Source of the DNA: Crossiella equi
GTDB lineage: Bacteria; Actinomycetota; Actinomycetes; Mycobacteriales; Pseudonocardiaceae
Length of the DNA: 64,000 nucleotides
Reading direction: 5' to 3'
Assembly (NCBI RefSeq): GCF_017876755.1
Contig: NZ_JAGIOO010000001.1
Span: forward strand, 4,945,786-5,009,785
Below, piece after piece: positions 17,286 to 25,873 of the stretch. The translations under genes were made by a program, and so were the position numbers. The notes under the pieces were generated by a model that ran no database searches, was not told where the DNA came from, and saw only the letters and a list, made by a program, of their open reading frames with translations. How positions within the stretch are numbered: the first letter of the stretch is position 1; every line of letters begins with the position of its first letter.

Positions 17286-17316
17286 CACGTCGTCACCGTA
17301 TCGATCGGTTGCCGAC

Positions 17317-17345
17317 TTGGCGGTGGAACCGAACGGGCCTACCTT
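17317..17345 (+). promoter_or_regulatory. Probable housekeeping-type promoter of the Asp-repeat gene
   Basis: TTGGCG, a 17-bp spacer and TACCTT, 63 bp before the GTG at 17408. It suggests the Asp-repeat gene can be transcribed apart from the dynamin operon. Confidence 0.45.
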
Positions 17346-17407
17346 AAGTCCAAGCGGCAAGTAAACGCCCAGCTTGCCCGCGCCCCGGGTGGTACGAGGG
17401 GGATCAG

Positions 17408-18142
17408 GTGTACATCGAGGAGACCGGCGCCGGCGACGGTGACATCAAGGTGACCGTCGACGGTGAGGAGATGACCGTCGAGGCGGTCACCGACACCAAC
17501 CACGACGGTATCGACGACACCGCGGTGGTCGAGACCGACGACGGCTACCTCAGCTTCACCGACACCAACGGCGACGGCACCGCCGACGTGATGCGCACGC
17601 TCGACGACAAGGGCGCCGTGCTCAGCACCTCGCGCTTCGACGCGGCCAGCGGCGAGTGGGTCACCGAGGGCGGCCAGGCCACGAGCGGCGGGCCGCAGAC
17701 CGCGCCGGGCAGCGGGTCCGGGCTCATCGTGCACACCGCCGAGGGCGAGCAGCACATCCAGGGCGAGCTCACCGACACCAACGGCGACGGCAAGGGCGAC
17801 ACCCTCGTGGTCACCGACGCGCACGGCGACACCGTGGTCTTCGCCGACATCGACGGCGACGGCGACGCGGACGTGGCCACCGAGATCACCGGCAGCGGCC
17901 AGGTCATCGTCAGCGAGCACCGCGGCAACGGCGAGTGGGTCGTGGTGCACGACGCCACCCTGGGCGACGCCGCGGCCGAGCCCGCGCGGCTGTCCGACTC
18001 CGACTGGGAGGTCGAGACCGCCACCGGTGACGGCAAGCCCGGCGGCAGCTTCCACGTCGACCCGGTCACCGGCGAGTGGGTCGACTCCTCCGCCGACAAG
18101 GGCGGCGGAATCGGCGGCGCACAGCAGCCGCGTTGGACCTGA
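17408..18142 (+). CDS. Acidic repeat protein with DxNxDGxxD calcium-type motifs (DUF6802-like)
   Basis: A 244-aa very acidic protein with a GTG start behind GAGGGGG. It contains four loops of the EF-hand/dockerin/thrombospondin-3 type: DTNHDGIDD, DTNGDGTAD, DTNGDGKGD and DIDGDGDAD, each followed by a short beta strand (TAVVETDDG, TLVVTDAHG), so it is probably a Ca2+-stabilised beta structure. There is no signal peptide or membrane span, which is unusual for such repeats. I recall actinobacterial proteins of this form being filed as DUF6802, but could not check. It follows the dynamin operon on the same strand with its own promoter; a functional link is inferred from position only. Confidence 0.8.
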   Translation: MYIEETGAGDGDIKVTVDGEEMTVEAVTDTNHDGIDDTAVVETDDGYLSFTDTNGDGTADVMRTLDDKGAVLSTSRFDAASGEWVTEGGQATSGGPQTAPGSGSGLIVHTAEGEQHIQGELTDTNGDGKGDTLVVTDAHGDTVVFADIDGDGDADVATEITGSGQVIVSEHRGNGEWVVVHDATLGDAAAEPARLSDSDWEVETATGDGKPGGSFHVDPVTGEWVDSSADKGGGIGGAQQPRWT

Positions 18143-18195
18143 CCCGCGGGCGACCAACAGTTCCGGATACCCCGGCTCACACGGACAAAACACAC

Positions 18196-18228
18196 ATCAA
18201 CCCCACTCGCTCGCCGGGTGGGGTTGAT
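18196..18228 (+). terminator. Terminator of the dynamin/Asp-repeat region
   Basis: An 11-bp perfect stem (ATCAACCCCAC with GTGGGGTTGAT), 11-nt loop, then the T-rich CTCTTTGT. This is the most conventional intrinsic terminator in the window. Confidence 0.85.
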
Positions 18229-18470
18229 CTCTTTGTGGTACGCGCCACCGGAGAGCGGTGTCCGGAAGCAGGTGGCCTCTGAAATGTCACCCGTTCATCC
18301 GCGATCCGGTCGTGGCTGAATCGATCCCCTTATCGGTCCTGTGAGCGAGGCGACACTCAGGGCGTCGGCAGTGCCTGGTGGGTACCGCTAGCCTCAAAAC
18401 AATCCCTTTCCACGCCACGCCCGGCGCCCCCGGGCGTAGCGACGCTTTCTTCGCTCAGGCAGGAGACGCC
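18229..18470 (+). promoter_or_regulatory. Upstream region of pckG
   Basis: About 240 bp without a gene, slightly lower in G+C than its surroundings, between the terminator and the pckG start. It must hold the pckG promoter and any carbon-source operators. I could not pick out a convincing -35/-10 pair or a known operator by eye. A good ribosome site, AGGAGAC, sits just before the ATG at 18471. Confidence 0.5.
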
Positions 18471-20291
18471 ATGACCGCACTGACCATCCCCGGTCTCGAT
18501 CAGGCACCGACGACGCATCAGCGCCTGCTCTCCTGGGTGCGTGAGGTCGCGGAACTGACGGCACCGGACAGGGTCGTCTGGGTCGATGGGTCGCCGGAGG
18601 AAGCTGAGCGCCTGAACCAGAAACTGGTCGACGCAGGCACCTTTGTGCGACTCCAGAACAAACCGAACTCGTTCTGGTGCGCCTCTGACCCCAATGACGT
18701 GGCCAGGGTGGAAGAGCGGACGTACATCTGTTCCGTCGACGAGGCCGACTCGGGCCCGACGAACAACTGGATGAATCCGGTTGAGATGAAGTCCATCATG
18801 ACGGAGCTGTACCGGGGCTGCATGCGCGGCCGCACCATGTACGTGATTCCGTTCTGCATGGGCCCCCTCAGCGCGGAAAAGCCCATGCTGGGTGTGGAAA
18901 TCACCGACTCCGAATACGTCGTGGTGTCCATGGGTGTCATGACCCGCATGGGCAGCAAGGCCTTGGCGCTGTTCGGCGACGACGCCGAGTACGTGCCCTG
19001 CCTGCACTCGGTCGGCGCCCCGCTGGAGCCGGGCCAGGCCGACGTGCCGTGGCCGTGCAACGACACCAAGTACATCACCCACTTCCCGGAGTCCCGCGAG
19101 ATCTGGAGCTTCGGCTCGGGCTACGGCGGCAACGCGCTGCTGGGCAAGAAGTGCTACTCGCTGCGCATCGCCTCCACGATCGCGCGCGAGGAGGGCTGGC
19201 TCGCCGAGCACATGCTGATCCTCAAGCTCACCTCGCCGGAGCAGAAGGTCCACTACATCGCGGCCGCGTTCCCCTCGGCGTGCGGCAAGACGAACCTCGC
19301 CATGCTGGAGCCGACCATCCCGGGCTGGAAGGTCGAGACCCTCGGCGACGACATCGCGTGGATGCGCTTCGGTGAGGACGGCCGCCTGTACGCGGTCAAC
19401 CCCGAGGCCGGTTTCTTCGGCGTGGCGCCGGGCACCAACTGGAAGACCAACCCGAACGCGATGCGCACCATCGCCAAGGGCAACTCGGTCTTCACCAACG
19501 TCGCCCTCACCGACGACGGCGACATCTGGTGGGAGGGCATGGAGAACGAGCCCTCGCACGCCACCTCGTGGAAGAAGCAGGACTGGACCCCGGCCGACGG
19601 CGAGAACGGCGTGCTGAGCTCGCACGCGAACTCCCGCTACTGCACGCCGATGTCGCAGTGCCCGGTGCTCGCGCCGGAGTGGGACGACCCCAAGGGCGTG
19701 CCGATCTCCGCGATCTTCTTCGGCGGTCGCCGGGGCAACACCATCCCGCTGGTCAACGAGGCGCGGGACTGGCAGCACGGCGTGTTCATGGGCGCCACGC
19801 TGTCCAGCGAGAAGACCGCGGCCGCCGCGGGCAAGGTCGGCGAGGTCCGCCGCGACCCGATGGCCATGCTGCCGTTCATCGGCTACCACGCCGGTGACTA
19901 CTTCGCGCACTGGATCTCGGTCGGCAAGAACGCCGACGCGGTGAAGCTGCCGAAGATCTTCTACGTCAACTGGTTCCGCCGCGGCGACGACAAGCGCTTC
20001 CTGTGGCCCGGGTTCGGCGAGAACGGCCGCATCCTGAAGTGGGCCATCGAGCGCATCGAGGGCAAGTCCGCCGCGCAGGAGACCCCGATCGGCCACGTGC
20101 CGACCGCGGCCGACCTGGACCTGTCCGGCCTGGACGCCCCGGTCGAGGACATCGAGGCCGCGCTTGAGGTCAACGTCGAGGAGTGGCGGGCCGAGCTGCC
20201 CCTCATCGAGGAGTGGTTCGACAAGATCGGCGACAAGGTCCCCAGCTCGCTGCGGGATGAGCTCGCGGCGCTGAAGCAGCGCCTCGGCTGA
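18471..20291 (+). CDS. pckG: Phosphoenolpyruvate carboxykinase (GTP)
   Basis: A 606-aa protein, the same length as mycobacterial GTP-type PEPCK, from the ATG at 18471. The frame is open further upstream, but this start has the ribosome site and the conserved N-terminus ([25 protein letters not shown]). Diagnostic stretches include the PEP/Mn region [13 protein letters not shown], the kinase-1a P-loop with the reactive Cys [13 protein letters not shown], the metal/GTP stretch LGDDIAWM and [12 protein letters not shown]. The enzyme converts oxaloacetate and GTP to PEP in gluconeogenesis. It is monocistronic with a strong terminator. Confidence 0.97.
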   Translation: MTALTIPGLDQAPTTHQRLLSWVREVAELTAPDRVVWVDGSPEEAERLNQKLVDAGTFVRLQNKPNSFWCASDPNDVARVEERTYICSVDEADSGPTNNWMNPVEMKSIMTELYRGCMRGRTMYVIPFCMGPLSAEKPMLGVEITDSEYVVVSMGVMTRMGSKALALFGDDAEYVPCLHSVGAPLEPGQADVPWPCNDTKYITHFPESREIWSFGSGYGGNALLGKKCYSLRIASTIAREEGWLAEHMLILKLTSPEQKVHYIAAAFPSACGKTNLAMLEPTIPGWKVETLGDDIAWMRFGEDGRLYAVNPEAGFFGVAPGTNWKTNPNAMRTIAKGNSVFTNVALTDDGDIWWEGMENEPSHATSWKKQDWTPADGENGVLSSHANSRYCTPMSQCPVLAPEWDDPKGVPISAIFFGGRRGNTIPLVNEARDWQHGVFMGATLSSEKTAAAAGKVGEVRRDPMAMLPFIGYHAGDYFAHWISVGKNADAVKLPKIFYVNWFRRGDDKRFLWPGFGENGRILKWAIERIEGKSAAQETPIGHVPTAADLDLSGLDAPVEDIEAALEVNVEEWRAELPLIEEWFDKIGDKVPSSLRDELAALKQRLG

Positions 20292-20303
20292 GCACGCACC
20301 GCC

Positions 20304-20340
20304 CAGCGGCCCGGCAGGCTTCCCGCCTGCCGGGCCGCTG
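20304..20340 (+). terminator. Terminator of pckG
   Basis: A perfect 15-bp stem (CAGCGGCCCGGCAGG paired with CCTGCCGGGCCGCTG) with a 7-nt loop, 12 bp after the pckG stop. Very stable, no U tract. Confidence 0.85.
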
Positions 20341-20466
20341 GCGTGAACAGCCCGAATGTTGCCGCTCTGGCACAAAATCGAGAGGGTCGCGAGTCTCCGG
20401 CCTGCGGAATTCGTCGGAAAAGCCGTGACTTTGCGTGACCGGGTGGAAACGGACAGTCTGTAGTAC

Positions 20467-21327
20467 ATGTCCGATCGTCCAGGCATGGCCGTCCGCACCC
20501 GCCGGGTGTCCACGAAACTGCGCTCGCTGCGCAAGGCCAACGAGCTCACGCTCCAGCAGGTGGCCATCACCCTCGGGGTGTCCATCACCAAGGTGCAGCG
20601 CATGGAGACCGGGCGGCGCGGGCTGCGCCGCAACGACGTCGAACGCCTGCTCCGGCTCTACCAGGTCCCGGCCGAGGAGGCCGCCGAGCTGCTGGCCCTG
20701 GTCGGTCCACCGGAGACCCTGGGCTGGTGGCAGGTGCCCGGCTCCGGCCTGTCCTCGGACGTGCGCAAGCTGATCGCCTACGAGGACGAGGCGCGGGTGC
20801 TGCGCGACTACCAGCTGGCCGTGGTGCCGCCCCTGCTCCAGACCGCCGAGTACACGCGGGCCCTGCTCAGCGGCGTCGACCACACGCTGTGCGAGCCCGA
20901 CCTGGGGCGCCAGGTCGCCGCGCAGATGACCAGGCAGCTCATCCTGTCCCGCGAGTCTCCGGCCACGCTGCACTGCCTCATCGAGGAGAACGCGCTGCGG
21001 CGCCCGGTCGGCGGGGCGCAGGTGCTCGGCCGCCAGCTCCAGGTGCTGCACGGTCTGGCGGGCAAGCCGAACCTGGACGTGCGCGTGGTGCCCAGCTCGC
21101 GGGGCGCGCACCCCGGTCTGCGCGGACCCATGACGCTCATGGAGTTCGACGACGGCCCCTCGCTGGTCCACCAGCCCACCCCCGGCCGCGACGGCATCCA
21201 GCTCGACCGCATCGACGTGCGCCGGGCCCAGGAGGCCTGGTCGGTGGTCGAGGCGCTGGCGCTGTCGCCGGAGGAGTCGAAGGCAGTGCTGCGCGGCTAC
21301 GCGGGCGACTGGGCCGCCGCCAGCTGA
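20467..21327 (+). CDS. HTH regulator with DUF5753 (Scr1/antitoxin-like) domain
   Basis: A 286-aa regulator. Residues about 12-70 are an XRE helix-turn-helix (LRKANELTLQQVAITLGVSITKVQRMETGRRGL). The rest is the DUF5753 sensor domain: YEDEARVLRDYQLAVVPPLLQTAEYTRAL, RQLILSRESPATLHCLIEENALRRPVGG and DVRVVPSSRGAHPGL. Such proteins are very numerous in actinobacteria and are usually paired with a small DUF397 protein. No DUF397 gene follows here; instead there is a 41-aa membrane ORF. The start ATG lacks a strong ribosome site. Confidence 0.92.
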   Translation: MSDRPGMAVRTRRVSTKLRSLRKANELTLQQVAITLGVSITKVQRMETGRRGLRRNDVERLLRLYQVPAEEAAELLALVGPPETLGWWQVPGSGLSSDVRKLIAYEDEARVLRDYQLAVVPPLLQTAEYTRALLSGVDHTLCEPDLGRQVAAQMTRQLILSRESPATLHCLIEENALRRPVGGAQVLGRQLQVLHGLAGKPNLDVRVVPSSRGAHPGLRGPMTLMEFDDGPSLVHQPTPGRDGIQLDRIDVRRAQEAWSVVEALALSPEESKAVLRGYAGDWAAAS

Positions 21328-21443
21328 CCCAAAGCCCTTGCTCCTGGCGGAAATCCGCTGGAGTGACGACTCAACTCCGAGGAGTATCGATGCGTCTTCA
21401 GCAGCGGAGGCACGGACAGACGATCGACTGAGGGAGGTGGGCC

Positions 21444-21569
21444 ATGGCCGGGCTGGCGATGCTCGTGCTTGCTGTGGCCGCCGTGGCCATGGTGTGGGCC
21501 GCCCAGCGGCCCGAGATCCCGGGACAGGACCTGGACGCGCGTTCGCACGAGCGGATCAGGCGGCCCTAA
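21444..21569 (+). CDS. Small 41-aa single-helix membrane protein
   Basis: This short frame has a strong ribosome site (GAGGGAGGTGG) 3-4 nt before its ATG. It encodes one hydrophobic helix (residues 2-20, rich in Ala, Val, Leu and Met) followed by a charged cytoplasmic tail ending in ARSHERIRRP. It follows the DUF5753 regulator by 116 bp, in the place where a DUF397 gene often lies. An even smaller frame, 13 codons at 21390-21431 behind GAGGAG, could be a leader. Function unknown; it may be a membrane-acting small peptide controlled by the regulator. Confidence 0.55.
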   Translation: MAGLAMLVLAVAAVAMVWAAQRPEIPGQDLDARSHERIRRP

Positions 21570-21572
21570 CCC

Positions 21573-22454
21573 CTAACCAGGCAGCGCAGCCGTGGCGCCG
21601 AGGCCGCGCACCGTGGCCCAGACCGGCTTGCTGGTCTCGGCGAAGCACGTGCCCACGGTGTAGCCCTCGGCCCAGTCGCGTTCGGTCGGCACGCGCCAGC
21701 TGGCGGCCACGTCGGGGCGGCCCTCCAGCGCCATCAGGTAGTCGATCACCTGCTGGCGGCAGTGCTTCTCCATCGTGGCGTTCAGCTGCTCCAACGGGGG
21801 CATCTTGTCGGTGGCCTTGCCCAGGTTCTTCACCGCGGGCAGGGCCTCGCCCACGTGCGGCTGGTTGCACGGCACGCCCACCAGGGTCTCCGCTGTGGAC
21901 GGTGCGCCCGCGGTGCACAGCTGGTAGGCCCAGAAGTCCTTCTGCAACGCGCCCTTGAGCGAACCGGTGCGGCTGACCGGCTGCCCGTCCGGGCCGACCT
22001 CGACCACCGTGCAGATCACGTAGTGCTGCCCGGTGGCCCACAGCGCCTTGTCCGGCCAGATCGTGGACACACGCAGCCTGCTGGCCGGGGCGGCCTCGCT
22101 GCCCATGTACTCCACGAGCTTCTCGCTGCACCGGGGGATGGAGTTGGCCAGCAGCGTGGCATCGTCCGGATAGGCCTTGGGCAGGTTCTCCGGCAGCGTT
22201 TCCAGCCAGGTGACCTCGGCGTCGTGCGGGCGCGTGCACGGCACCCGGCCGAGCACCTTCGCGTCGAAGCACTCGCCGACCCCGGGCAGCTTCTCCTCCG
22301 GCGGGGCGGTGAGCACGCCGCTGGGCCGGACCGGCTTGACCGCGCCGTCCGTGGTGGCCTCGCCGCCCACCTGCGGGCTGGCCGTGCACGCGGTGACCAG
22401 CAGCAGGGTCAGAACAGGCAGGACGGCGCGCACCGAGGGGCCGAGTTTCCGCAT
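21573..22454 (-). CDS. Lipoprotein of the septum-formation-like family
   Basis: A 293-aa protein from the ATG at 22454; another ATG two codons earlier is possible. The signal peptide ends in a lipobox (LLVTAC), so it is probably lipid-anchored outside the membrane. The mature part has the repeated Cys/His pattern of the actinobacterial 'septum formation' family: GECFDAKVLGRVPCTRPHDAEVTW, and again LVGVPCNQPHVGEALPAV, with further paired Cys (CSEKL, ICTV, CTAG, HCRQQ, TCFAE) that probably form disulphides. The family name comes from Streptomyces context; biochemistry is unknown. It is monocistronic. Confidence 0.8.
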   Translation of the reverse strand: MRKLGPSVRAVLPVLTLLLVTACTASPQVGGEATTDGAVKPVRPSGVLTAPPEEKLPGVGECFDAKVLGRVPCTRPHDAEVTWLETLPENLPKAYPDDATLLANSIPRCSEKLVEYMGSEAAPASRLRVSTIWPDKALWATGQHYVICTVVEVGPDGQPVSRTGSLKGALQKDFWAYQLCTAGAPSTAETLVGVPCNQPHVGEALPAVKNLGKATDKMPPLEQLNATMEKHCRQQVIDYLMALEGRPDVAASWRVPTERDWAEGYTVGTCFAETSKPVWATVRGLGATAALPG

Positions 22455-22664
22455 GCTCATCTCCCTCGCTGCCTGTTGTCGTCCGCCTACCGTCCCTGAA
22501 CCACGCTGCGGTGATGGTCACGATTCGGGCACTTCGAACAACGGGTTCCCCCGAGGCCCGATGACGGCCACCGCCACACATGCCTAACATCCGCGACACA
22601 ACCGCGCCCGGCATGGTCACCGTAGCGGTGGCGGCCACGCGGGGGAGGACAACGGAGGAGTTCG

Positions 22665-22955
22665 ATGCCGTCTGGTTCGTCACCACCTGCACCCGCGCGC
22701 CCGTCCGGGCTGCGCTGGAACACGTGGAACCTGCTGCTCATCGTGCCACTGCTGATGCTGGTCACGCCGTGGATCAACTTCGACGAGCCGCGCGTGCTCG
22801 GACTGCCGTTCTTCTACTGGTCGCAGTTCGTGTTCGTGCCGATCGGGGTGATCTGCGTCGGCCTGGTCTACGTCAAGACCAAGGACGAGCCGGTGGCCAC
22901 CGGTGAGCCGGACCGCCTCGACGTGGACAAGCTGGACGAGGGGGACAAGGCGTGA
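22665..22955 (+). CDS. DUF3311 small membrane subunit of a solute:sodium symporter
   Basis: A 96-aa protein with two transmembrane helices (LLLIVPLLMLVTPWI and FFYWSQFVFVPIGVICVGLVYV) and a charged tail. This is the DUF3311 protein that regularly precedes large sodium:solute symporter genes. The WNLLLIVP and PFFYWSQ motifs are typical. Its stop overlaps the symporter start (GTGA), which implies a two-protein transporter translated together. The ATG at 22665 gives a Pro/Ser-rich N-terminus; a later start is possible. Confidence 0.85.
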   Translation: MPSGSSPPAPARPSGLRWNTWNLLLIVPLLMLVTPWINFDEPRVLGLPFFYWSQFVFVPIGVICVGLVYVKTKDEPVATGEPDRLDVDKLDEGDKA

Positions 22956-24610
22956 GCTTCGACAACATCCAGTGGACCGAGCTCATCGTCTTCGCCGTCC
23001 TGTTCCTGCTGGTGACGGTGCTCGGGTTCGTGGCCTCGCGGTGGAAGGCCGGGGACACCCTGGACCACCTCGACGAGTGGGGCCTGGGCGGCCGCAAGTT
23101 CGGCTCGTGGATCACCTGGTTCCTGGTCGGCGGTGACCTCTACACCGCGTACACCTTCGTCGCGGTGCCCGCGCTGGTCTTCGGCGCCGGTGCGGTCGGC
23201 TTCTACGCGTTGCCGTACACGGTGATCCTGTACCCGATCGTGTTCCTGCCACTGCTGCGCATGTGGTCGGTCTCGCGCGTGCACGGCTACGTCACGCCCG
23301 CCGACTTCGTGCGCGGGCGCTACGGCTCGCGCCTGCTCGCACTGCTGATCGCGGTCACCGGCATCTTCGCCACCATGCCCTACATCGCGCTGCAGCTGGT
23401 GGGCCTGGAGGCGGTGCTGCGGACGATGGGTCTCAACGGCAGCGGCTTCCTCGGTCACCTGCCGCTGTTCGTGGGCTTCCTGATCCTGGCGGTCTACACC
23501 TACCAGTCCGGCCTCCGCGCGCCCGCGCTGATCGCTTTCGTCAAGGACACGCTGATCTACATCGTGATCCTGGTCGCGGTGATCTACCTGCCGAGCAAGC
23601 TGGGCGGCTGGGACACCATCTTCAACCGCTCCGCGGAGCTGCTGTCGCAGCCCGGTGCGAACGGGGCGCCGAAGGGCTCCACGCTGCTGACGGCGAACAA
23701 CCAGCTGCAGTACGCGACGCTGGCCCTGGGCTCGGCGCTGGCGCTGTTCCTCTACCCGCACTCGCTGACCGGCATCCTGGCCTCCAAGGGCCGGAACGTG
23801 ATCAAGAAGAACATGGTCGCGCTGCCCGCGTACTCGCTGCTGCTGGGCCTGCTGGCCCTGCTCGGCTTCGTGGCGCTGACCGCGGGCACCAAGCCGATCA
23901 TCAACCAGGCCACCGGCCGCCCGGACTCGAACACCATCGTCCCGGTGCTGTTCGACCAGCAGTTCTCCGGCTGGTTCGCGGGCATCGCCTTCGCCGCCAT
24001 CGGCATCGGCGCCCTGGTGCCCGCCGCGATCATGTCGATCGCCGCGGCCAACCTGTGGACCCGCAACATCTACAAGGAGTACCTGCACAAGGACGCCACC
24101 CCGAAGCAGGAGGCGCAGCAGGCCAAGATCGCCTCCCTGGTGGTCAAGTTCGGCGCGGTCGCCTTCATCGTCTTCGTCGACCCGCAGTACTCGATCGACC
24201 TGCAGCTCATCGGTGGCGTGATCATCCTGCAGACGCTGCCCGCGGTGGCGATCGCGCTCTACACCCGCTGGTTCCACATCTGGGGACTGGTCGCGGGCTG
24301 GCTGGCAGGCATGGCCTACGGCTTCTACCTGCTCTACCAGATCCCGAACCCGGCGGCGGGCCGCGCGCACTTCGGCGGCTCCGCGCTCACCCTGGACAAG
24401 CTGTCGCTGCTGGGCTGGGAACCCTTCGCGGGCTCCAAGGTCCAGATCTACGTCGGCTTCGTGGCCCTGGTGGTCAACCTGGTCGTCGCCGTCGTCGGCA
24501 CGCTGATCGCCCGCCAGCTCAAGGCGTTCAACGGCACCGACGAGACCAAGGGCGAGGACTATCACGCCGATGAGGGTGACCCCTCGCTGAAGGCCGTGGC
24601 CTCGCACTGA
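22952..24610 (+). CDS. Sodium:solute symporter, monocarboxylate-type
   Basis: A 552-aa integral membrane protein of the SSS family with about 13 helices. Family features include the helix-1 pattern followed by WGLGGRKFGSWITWFLVGGDLYTAYTFVAVPALVFGAG, the RVHGYVTPADFVRGRYGSRLLALLIA segment, and SIAAANLWTRNIYKEY in the second half. The closest described relatives are MctP-type permeases for acetate, pyruvate, lactate and alanine. With the DUF3311 gene it forms a two-gene operon; location near pckG fits use of gluconeogenic acids, but this is inference. Confidence 0.88.
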   Translation: MSFDNIQWTELIVFAVLFLLVTVLGFVASRWKAGDTLDHLDEWGLGGRKFGSWITWFLVGGDLYTAYTFVAVPALVFGAGAVGFYALPYTVILYPIVFLPLLRMWSVSRVHGYVTPADFVRGRYGSRLLALLIAVTGIFATMPYIALQLVGLEAVLRTMGLNGSGFLGHLPLFVGFLILAVYTYQSGLRAPALIAFVKDTLIYIVILVAVIYLPSKLGGWDTIFNRSAELLSQPGANGAPKGSTLLTANNQLQYATLALGSALALFLYPHSLTGILASKGRNVIKKNMVALPAYSLLLGLLALLGFVALTAGTKPIINQATGRPDSNTIVPVLFDQQFSGWFAGIAFAAIGIGALVPAAIMSIAAANLWTRNIYKEYLHKDATPKQEAQQAKIASLVVKFGAVAFIVFVDPQYSIDLQLIGGVIILQTLPAVAIALYTRWFHIWGLVAGWLAGMAYGFYLLYQIPNPAAGRAHFGGSALTLDKLSLLGWEPFAGSKVQIYVGFVALVVNLVVAVVGTLIARQLKAFNGTDETKGEDYHADEGDPSLKAVASH

Positions 24611-24634
24611 GACATCGGCGCGCTCCGCGCGCGG

Positions 24635-24728
24635 GTGTTCCCGCTGGTAAGTGACCTCGCCGCGACCCCGACACACCGAAGCTTGCTTCGTGGTGTGGCG
24701 GGGTCGCGGCAAGGTCACGCGGGAACAC
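24635..24728. repeat. Long imperfect inverted repeat / bidirectional terminator
   Basis: A 94-bp imperfect hairpin. Outer arms GTGTTCCCGC and GCGGGAACAC are exact, then GTGACCT/AAGGTCAC, CGCGACCCCG/CGGGGTCGCG and ACACACC/GGTGTG pair inwards to a small GAAGC-TTGCTTC tip. It lies between the convergent ends of the symporter (24610) and the PhoD-like gene (24782). It may be a bidirectional terminator or a small mobile repeat; other genomic copies would decide. Confidence 0.7.
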
Positions 24729-24781
24729 AACGGCCAACCGGGTGGCGGGGGTGTCGCCTGCGGCGCCACACCACGCCCGGC

Positions 24782-25804
24782 TCAGTTCGAGGCAGCTCGT
24801 TGCCGAACCGACGGAGGAACGCCGTCCGTCGGTTCCCGCCGTTCGAAGGTGGCGTTCCCCGGTCCGCCCGGTCCGGGGAACGCCACCCGCCACTCCCGCT
24901 CACCGATCTCGCACAGCAGCGTGCCCGCGGCCCCGGTGGCCAGCTCCGGCGCCCCGGCCACCTCGCGGGTGCCCGCCCTGCCGACGCCGCCGCGCAGCAC
25001 CACCGGTGACTCCACCCGGGCGCGGCGCCACAGCACGGTCAGGCGTTCGCCGGTCAGGTCCTCAGTGGACCCGTGCCCGGCCAGCACGTCCCACAGCGGC
25101 CGCCGCCGCGCCAGCTCCCCGGCCAGCCAGCGCTCCTGGTTGAGGCCGAGCAGCGAGCCGGGCCGCCGGTACTGCTGGGTGTCCACCACGCGCAGCGCGA
25201 GCAGCCGCCCCCACCGCACGCTGCGGTAGATCGGCATCCGCTCCCCGTCCGGCCGCGACGCGGCCCGCAGCGGCTGGTGCTCGTAGTAGGCGCGCGAGAC
25301 CTCGCACCGCCCCCACGTCGTGACCAGGGGCGCGCTCGCCCGTGCCAGCTGCGCGGCGGGCGTCAGCCGGGCCTCCTGGTGCGCGCGGTGCTCCCGCAAC
25401 GAGCTGGGCACCGGGTCCGCACAGCCCAGGTGCAGCACCAGGTCGGCGGGCGCGGGCAGGGCGTCCCCGCTGGTCACGGCCAGCCGGAGCCCCTCCAGCG
25501 CCACCGGGTGCGGCGCGGTCCGGGTCCGCCCGGTCACCGACACGTGCCGTCCCCACCGGAACCGGAAGAAGTACTCCGAGCTCGGCGTGAGCCCGTCCAC
25601 CTCCACATGCACGCTGTGCGCCCACTCGGGCAGGGCGTCCGCGACCCCGGCCCGCACCACCCTGGTACCCGCCGGGTCCGCGCTGAGCTGCCACTCGACC
25701 GGCAGCGGGATCATGGGCACCCCGGTGAGCCGGGTCCAGAGCACCACCGAGTCCGGCTCGGGCTCCCCGGAGGCCACCCCCAGGGTGAACGGGTCCACTC
25801 GCAC
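24782..25804 (-). CDS. PhoD-like protein without metal ligands (probable pseudoenzyme)
   Basis: A 340-aa protein from the GTG at 25804. The N-terminal domain FTLGVASGEPEPDSVVLWTRL is the hallmark of alkaline phosphatase D, and other PhoD blocks follow in order: DLVLHLG, AYYEHQPLR, YRSVRWGRLLALRVVDTQQYR and LNQERWLAGEL. However, HLGD is HLGC (C128), WDDHE is WGRCE (165-168) and GDVH is GGVG (272-275), so the Ca/Fe ligands are gone, and the segment before HLGC is shortened. There is no Tat signal, unlike normal PhoD. It reads as a complete, uninterrupted frame, so it may be a retained non-catalytic protein. No clear ribosome site is visible. Confidence 0.75.
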   Translation of the reverse strand: MRVDPFTLGVASGEPEPDSVVLWTRLTGVPMIPLPVEWQLSADPAGTRVVRAGVADALPEWAHSVHVEVDGLTPSSEYFFRFRWGRHVSVTGRTRTAPHPVALEGLRLAVTSGDALPAPADLVLHLGCADPVPSSLREHRAHQEARLTPAAQLARASAPLVTTWGRCEVSRAYYEHQPLRAASRPDGERMPIYRSVRWGRLLALRVVDTQQYRRPGSLLGLNQERWLAGELARRRPLWDVLAGHGSTEDLTGERLTVLWRRARVESPVVLRGGVGRAGTREVAGAPELATGAAGTLLCEIGEREWRVAFPGPGGPGNATFERREPTDGVPPSVRQRAASN

Positions 25805-25873
25805 CTTGAGCAGGTAATCAGGCGAGGACGACCGGAGTGTGGCGGCAAGGTGCCGTTGGGGTGAATCTGATGT

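Noticed and set aside
17408-18142. Secreted VCBS/FG-GAP adhesin
   Set aside because: The Asp-rich loops suggest it, but there is no signal peptide or membrane anchor, so export is not supported.
18357-20633. 758-codon open frame antisense to pckG
   Set aside because: Same shadow effect; no recognisable protein features, while pckG is certain.
22868-24769. 633-codon open frame antisense to the symporter
   Set aside because: Low-complexity Arg/Gln/His/Asp composition caused by high G+C at third positions; the symporter on the plus strand has clear motifs.
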